Positions 62,563-64,000 of a stretch of 64,000 nt of DNA are shown one piece after another (within the stretch, counting starts at the first letter, position 1; every line of letters begins with the position of its first letter). This stretch comes from Andreprevotia lacus DSM 23236 (GTDB taxonomy: Bacteria > Pseudomonadota > Gammaproteobacteria > Burkholderiales > Chitinibacteraceae): contig NZ_FWXD01000007.1 of NCBI RefSeq assembly GCF_900176275.1, positions 122,514 to 186,513 on the forward strand, written 5' to 3'. Under the pieces are notes generated by a model. That model was not told where the DNA came from. It saw nothing but the letters and a program-made list of their open reading frames with translations, and made no database searches. The position numbers were made by a program, and so were the translations under genes.

Positions 62563-63351
62563 ATGACCTGCAATAAACAGCCTATTGTTCGCCTGCTTGC
62601 CTTGCTTTTCCTTGTTGTCATGCAAGGGTGTGCTACAGAACGCCCTGATCCCAACAAGCAAAAGCGCGATGAGGCTATTGCGTTGTATGAAAAAAACTGC
62701 CAGCAGGCGGGGGAGAAAATCTACAGGACGGCGGATCGTGTACAGGGCTTGTTTTTGATTAAGGCACGGCCAAATAAGAACAACTTTGATGATCAATATG
62801 AGTTGTCTGATCCATATGGTTACGATGTTGGTGGTGATGGCTACATAATTAGCTTTCTTCAAAAGTATGACCACGGAAAAGTGGTTATGGATACAGGCGG
62901 ATTTGGGTACGTAGATATCATAAACCCAAAAGATGGCATGCGTTATCGTTATACTGGATATATTGATCAGCCGTGGCTACGGGACAAAAAATACGCTGAA
63001 TGGGTCCGCGATTTTTCGTTGCATAAGGTGTTGGCACCGAACGCACCCTTGCCGCGTTATGGCGTCACCTATGATGATATTTCCACCCATGAAGACCGGG
63101 AACACTGGATTGCCGGGAGTTCCCTGAAGGTGGTCGACCTGCAGACCAATGAAGTCATGGCGGAGAGAGTCGGATATATGATTGATACAGGGCAAGGAGA
63201 CAAATCTGGCGGCCGTTCCCCATGGCTTATGGCTGCGTACCATGCCTGTCCGAAGTTTCCGACTAATTTTGGAACAAACCACCCATTTCAACTGGATCAG
63301 GCCAGGCGATTTGTTGCAAAGGTTTTGCGGCCGAATTTTGATTTGGAATAA
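62563..63351 (+). CDS. Tandem lipoprotein paralog 3
   Basis: A 262-aa protein with the same lipobox VMQGC (Cys23). It is the most divergent of the three: residues 55-125 differ strongly (NKNNFDDQYELSDPYGYD, then IISFLQKYDHGKVVM), and the C-terminus has an extra FDLE. The block EDREHWIAGSSLKVVDLQT is kept. The pattern is a conserved frame around a changing middle. The IS4 element begins close after its stop codon. Confidence 0.82.
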   Translation: MTCNKQPIVRLLALLFLVVMQGCATERPDPNKQKRDEAIALYEKNCQQAGEKIYRTADRVQGLFLIKARPNKNNFDDQYELSDPYGYDVGGDGYIISFLQKYDHGKVVMDTGGFGYVDIINPKDGMRYRYTGYIDQPWLRDKKYAEWVRDFSLHKVLAPNAPLPRYGVTYDDISTHEDREHWIAGSSLKVVDLQTNEVMAERVGYMIDTGQGDKSGGRSPWLMAAYHACPKFPTNFGTNHPFQLDQARRFVAKVLRPNFDLE

Positions 63352-63370
63352 ATATTAAAAAATGAAATGC

Positions 63371-64000
63371 GGGGTCAGGACTCAATACTGTTTGGTTAGG
63401 TCTATTTATCATCCTATACTGAGCCATCTCCTCCCAGGGTGCAGCGATGGCTCGAACCAAGGCAGTCCTCAGTAGTGGCGCAAGGCTCAGTGACCACCTC
63501 AGCGCCAGCCTGCTGGCCCGGGTTTACCCCGCCACCCTGATCAACCAGATTCTGGATCAGCAGGGTCGCAACAGCCAGCGCGTTCGCAGCTTTCCTGCTT
63601 TGGCCGGGGTTTACTATTGCATGGCGCTCAGCCTTTACCCCGAAGCCAGCTATGAGGCTGTGTTTTCGGTGGTGGCGCAAGGCCTCGCCTGGGCCGAAGG
63701 CCGGCCCGAGCCATCTCCCGTCAACAAGTCTTCCATCAGCGAATTGCGCAGCAAGCTCGGTGCCGAGCCGCTACAGGCTTTAATGGCTGCGGCCTGCGTA
63801 CCCCTGGCCGATCCCGCTCATCATCCGCATGCCTTCTATCGTGGTCTGCGCCTGGTGGCCATCGATGGCAGCAATATCGATCTGCCCGACGAAGTCGAGA
63901 ATGTGGCTGCATTTGGCTACCCCGGCAGCCGTACCGGCCTGGCCGGCTATCCCCAGGCGCAATGTGCGGTGTTGGTCGAGTGCGGCACCCATGCCATCGT
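63371..64000 (+). mobile_element. IS4-family insertion sequence, left part
   Basis: The element contains an IS4-type transposase and runs off the right edge. Its left boundary is not certain; the GGGGTCAGG motif at 63371 is a likely start. The right inverted repeat is outside the window, so the ends cannot be compared. Confidence 0.6.
63447..64000 (+). CDS. IS4-family transposase, partial at window edge
   Basis: The frame begins with ATG at 63447 and continues open to the window end (184 codons visible). The N-terminus matches the IS4 N-terminal domain (ASLLARVYPATLINQILDQ, then RSFPALAGVYYCMALSLYP). A first catalytic-type Asp is in LVAIDGSNIDLPD (near 140), and AAFGYPGSRTGLAGYPQAQ follows as in IS4. 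The remaining DDE residues lie beyond the window. A GCAG site stands before the ATG. Confidence 0.9.
   Translation, partial: MARTKAVLSSGARLSDHLSASLLARVYPATLINQILDQQGRNSQRVRSFPALAGVYYCMALSLYPEASYEAVFSVVAQGLAWAEGRPEPSPVNKSSISELRSKLGAEPLQALMAAACVPLADPAHHPHAFYRGLRLVAIDGSNIDLPDEVENVAAFGYPGSRTGLAGYPQAQCAVLVECGTHAI

Larger units (their letters stand above)
60313..63351 (+). repeat. Tandem array of three lipoprotein gene units
   Basis: Three direct repeat units (about 60313-61187, 61349-62183 and 62464-63351) each contain a short upstream block (CTAGACA...ATGAAG, then CACCAGGAG) and a lipoprotein gene. The upstream blocks and the first 180 bases of the genes are nearly identical. The middles differ more. 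The region is AT-rich, unlike its surroundings, and ends at an IS4 element. Confidence 0.85.

Noticed and set aside
1..64000. tRNA, rRNA genes and CRISPR arrays
   Set aside because: No cloverleaf-like, rRNA-like or regularly spaced short repeat pattern was seen in any intergenic stretch.

Overview
The window looks like a chromosomal segment of a GC-rich betaproteobacterium, probably a Neisseriales relative of the Chromobacteriaceae/Chitinibacteraceae type. The reasons are an exosortase-B exopolysaccharide locus, a class I PHA synthase with thiolase, BigR/SqrR-type sulfur control, RdgC, ComF, class I fumarase and a Suv3-like helicase, all in compact overlapping operons. The lineage is an inference from gene content. 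No rRNA, tRNA or CRISPR array was seen.

Region 1 (1-14.8 kb, all +) is most of an exopolysaccharide locus. Its order is epsD, epsE, epsF, epsG, xrtB, epsI, flippase, GT2, Wzy-like polymerase, hexapeptide acetyltransferase, a clan GH-A lipoprotein hydrolase, two GT-B glycosyltransferases and tviB, closed by a strong terminator. Many junctions are ATGA/GTGA overlaps, so translation is probably coupled. UDP-sugar precursor, repeat-unit assembly, flipping, polymerisation, chain-length control, export and a trimming hydrolase are all represented; the initiating sugar-phosphate transferase is not in view and may lie upstream.

Region 2 (14.8-28.1 kb) is mixed housekeeping: an adenylate-kinase-like enzyme, a DUF423 protein, moeA, a GNAT-GNAT-pentapeptide fusion, a large orphan sensor kinase, a RidA protein, an exported glutaredoxin, a DEDDy exonuclease, the Suv3-like helicase and kynureninase. 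Region 3 (28.1-42.8 kb) holds metNIQ behind a possible leader peptide and foldable leader, a phosphopantetheinyl transferase, a patatin phospholipase with a GH25 lysozyme under a good sigma70-type promoter, fumarase, a solute-binding protein, a PhnF-like regulator, a NUDIX-thpR pair, an MHS-family transporter, a 3-mercaptopyruvate sulfurtransferase and phaA.

Region 4 (42.9-60.2 kb) holds phaC, a D,D-endopeptidase and a divergent sulfur-stress cluster. In that cluster trxC and a persulfide-dioxygenase-like MBL enzyme lie opposite an ArsR regulator with two YeeE/DUF6691 channels and a SulP transporter, around an AT-rich operator. It then continues with a DUF2157/DUF4401/GDYXXLXY operon, a chemoreceptor, rdgC, an NlpC/P60-like lipoprotein, a VOC protein, bioB and comF.

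Region 5 (60.2-64 kb) is AT-rich and unlike the rest. It has three tandem paralogous lipoprotein genes with duplicated upstream sequence, a MITE-like element in one spacer, and an IS4-family transposase running off the right edge. A dispersed palindromic repeat occurs three times elsewhere: two copies of 108-113 bp in opposite orientation and one 57-bp internally deleted copy.
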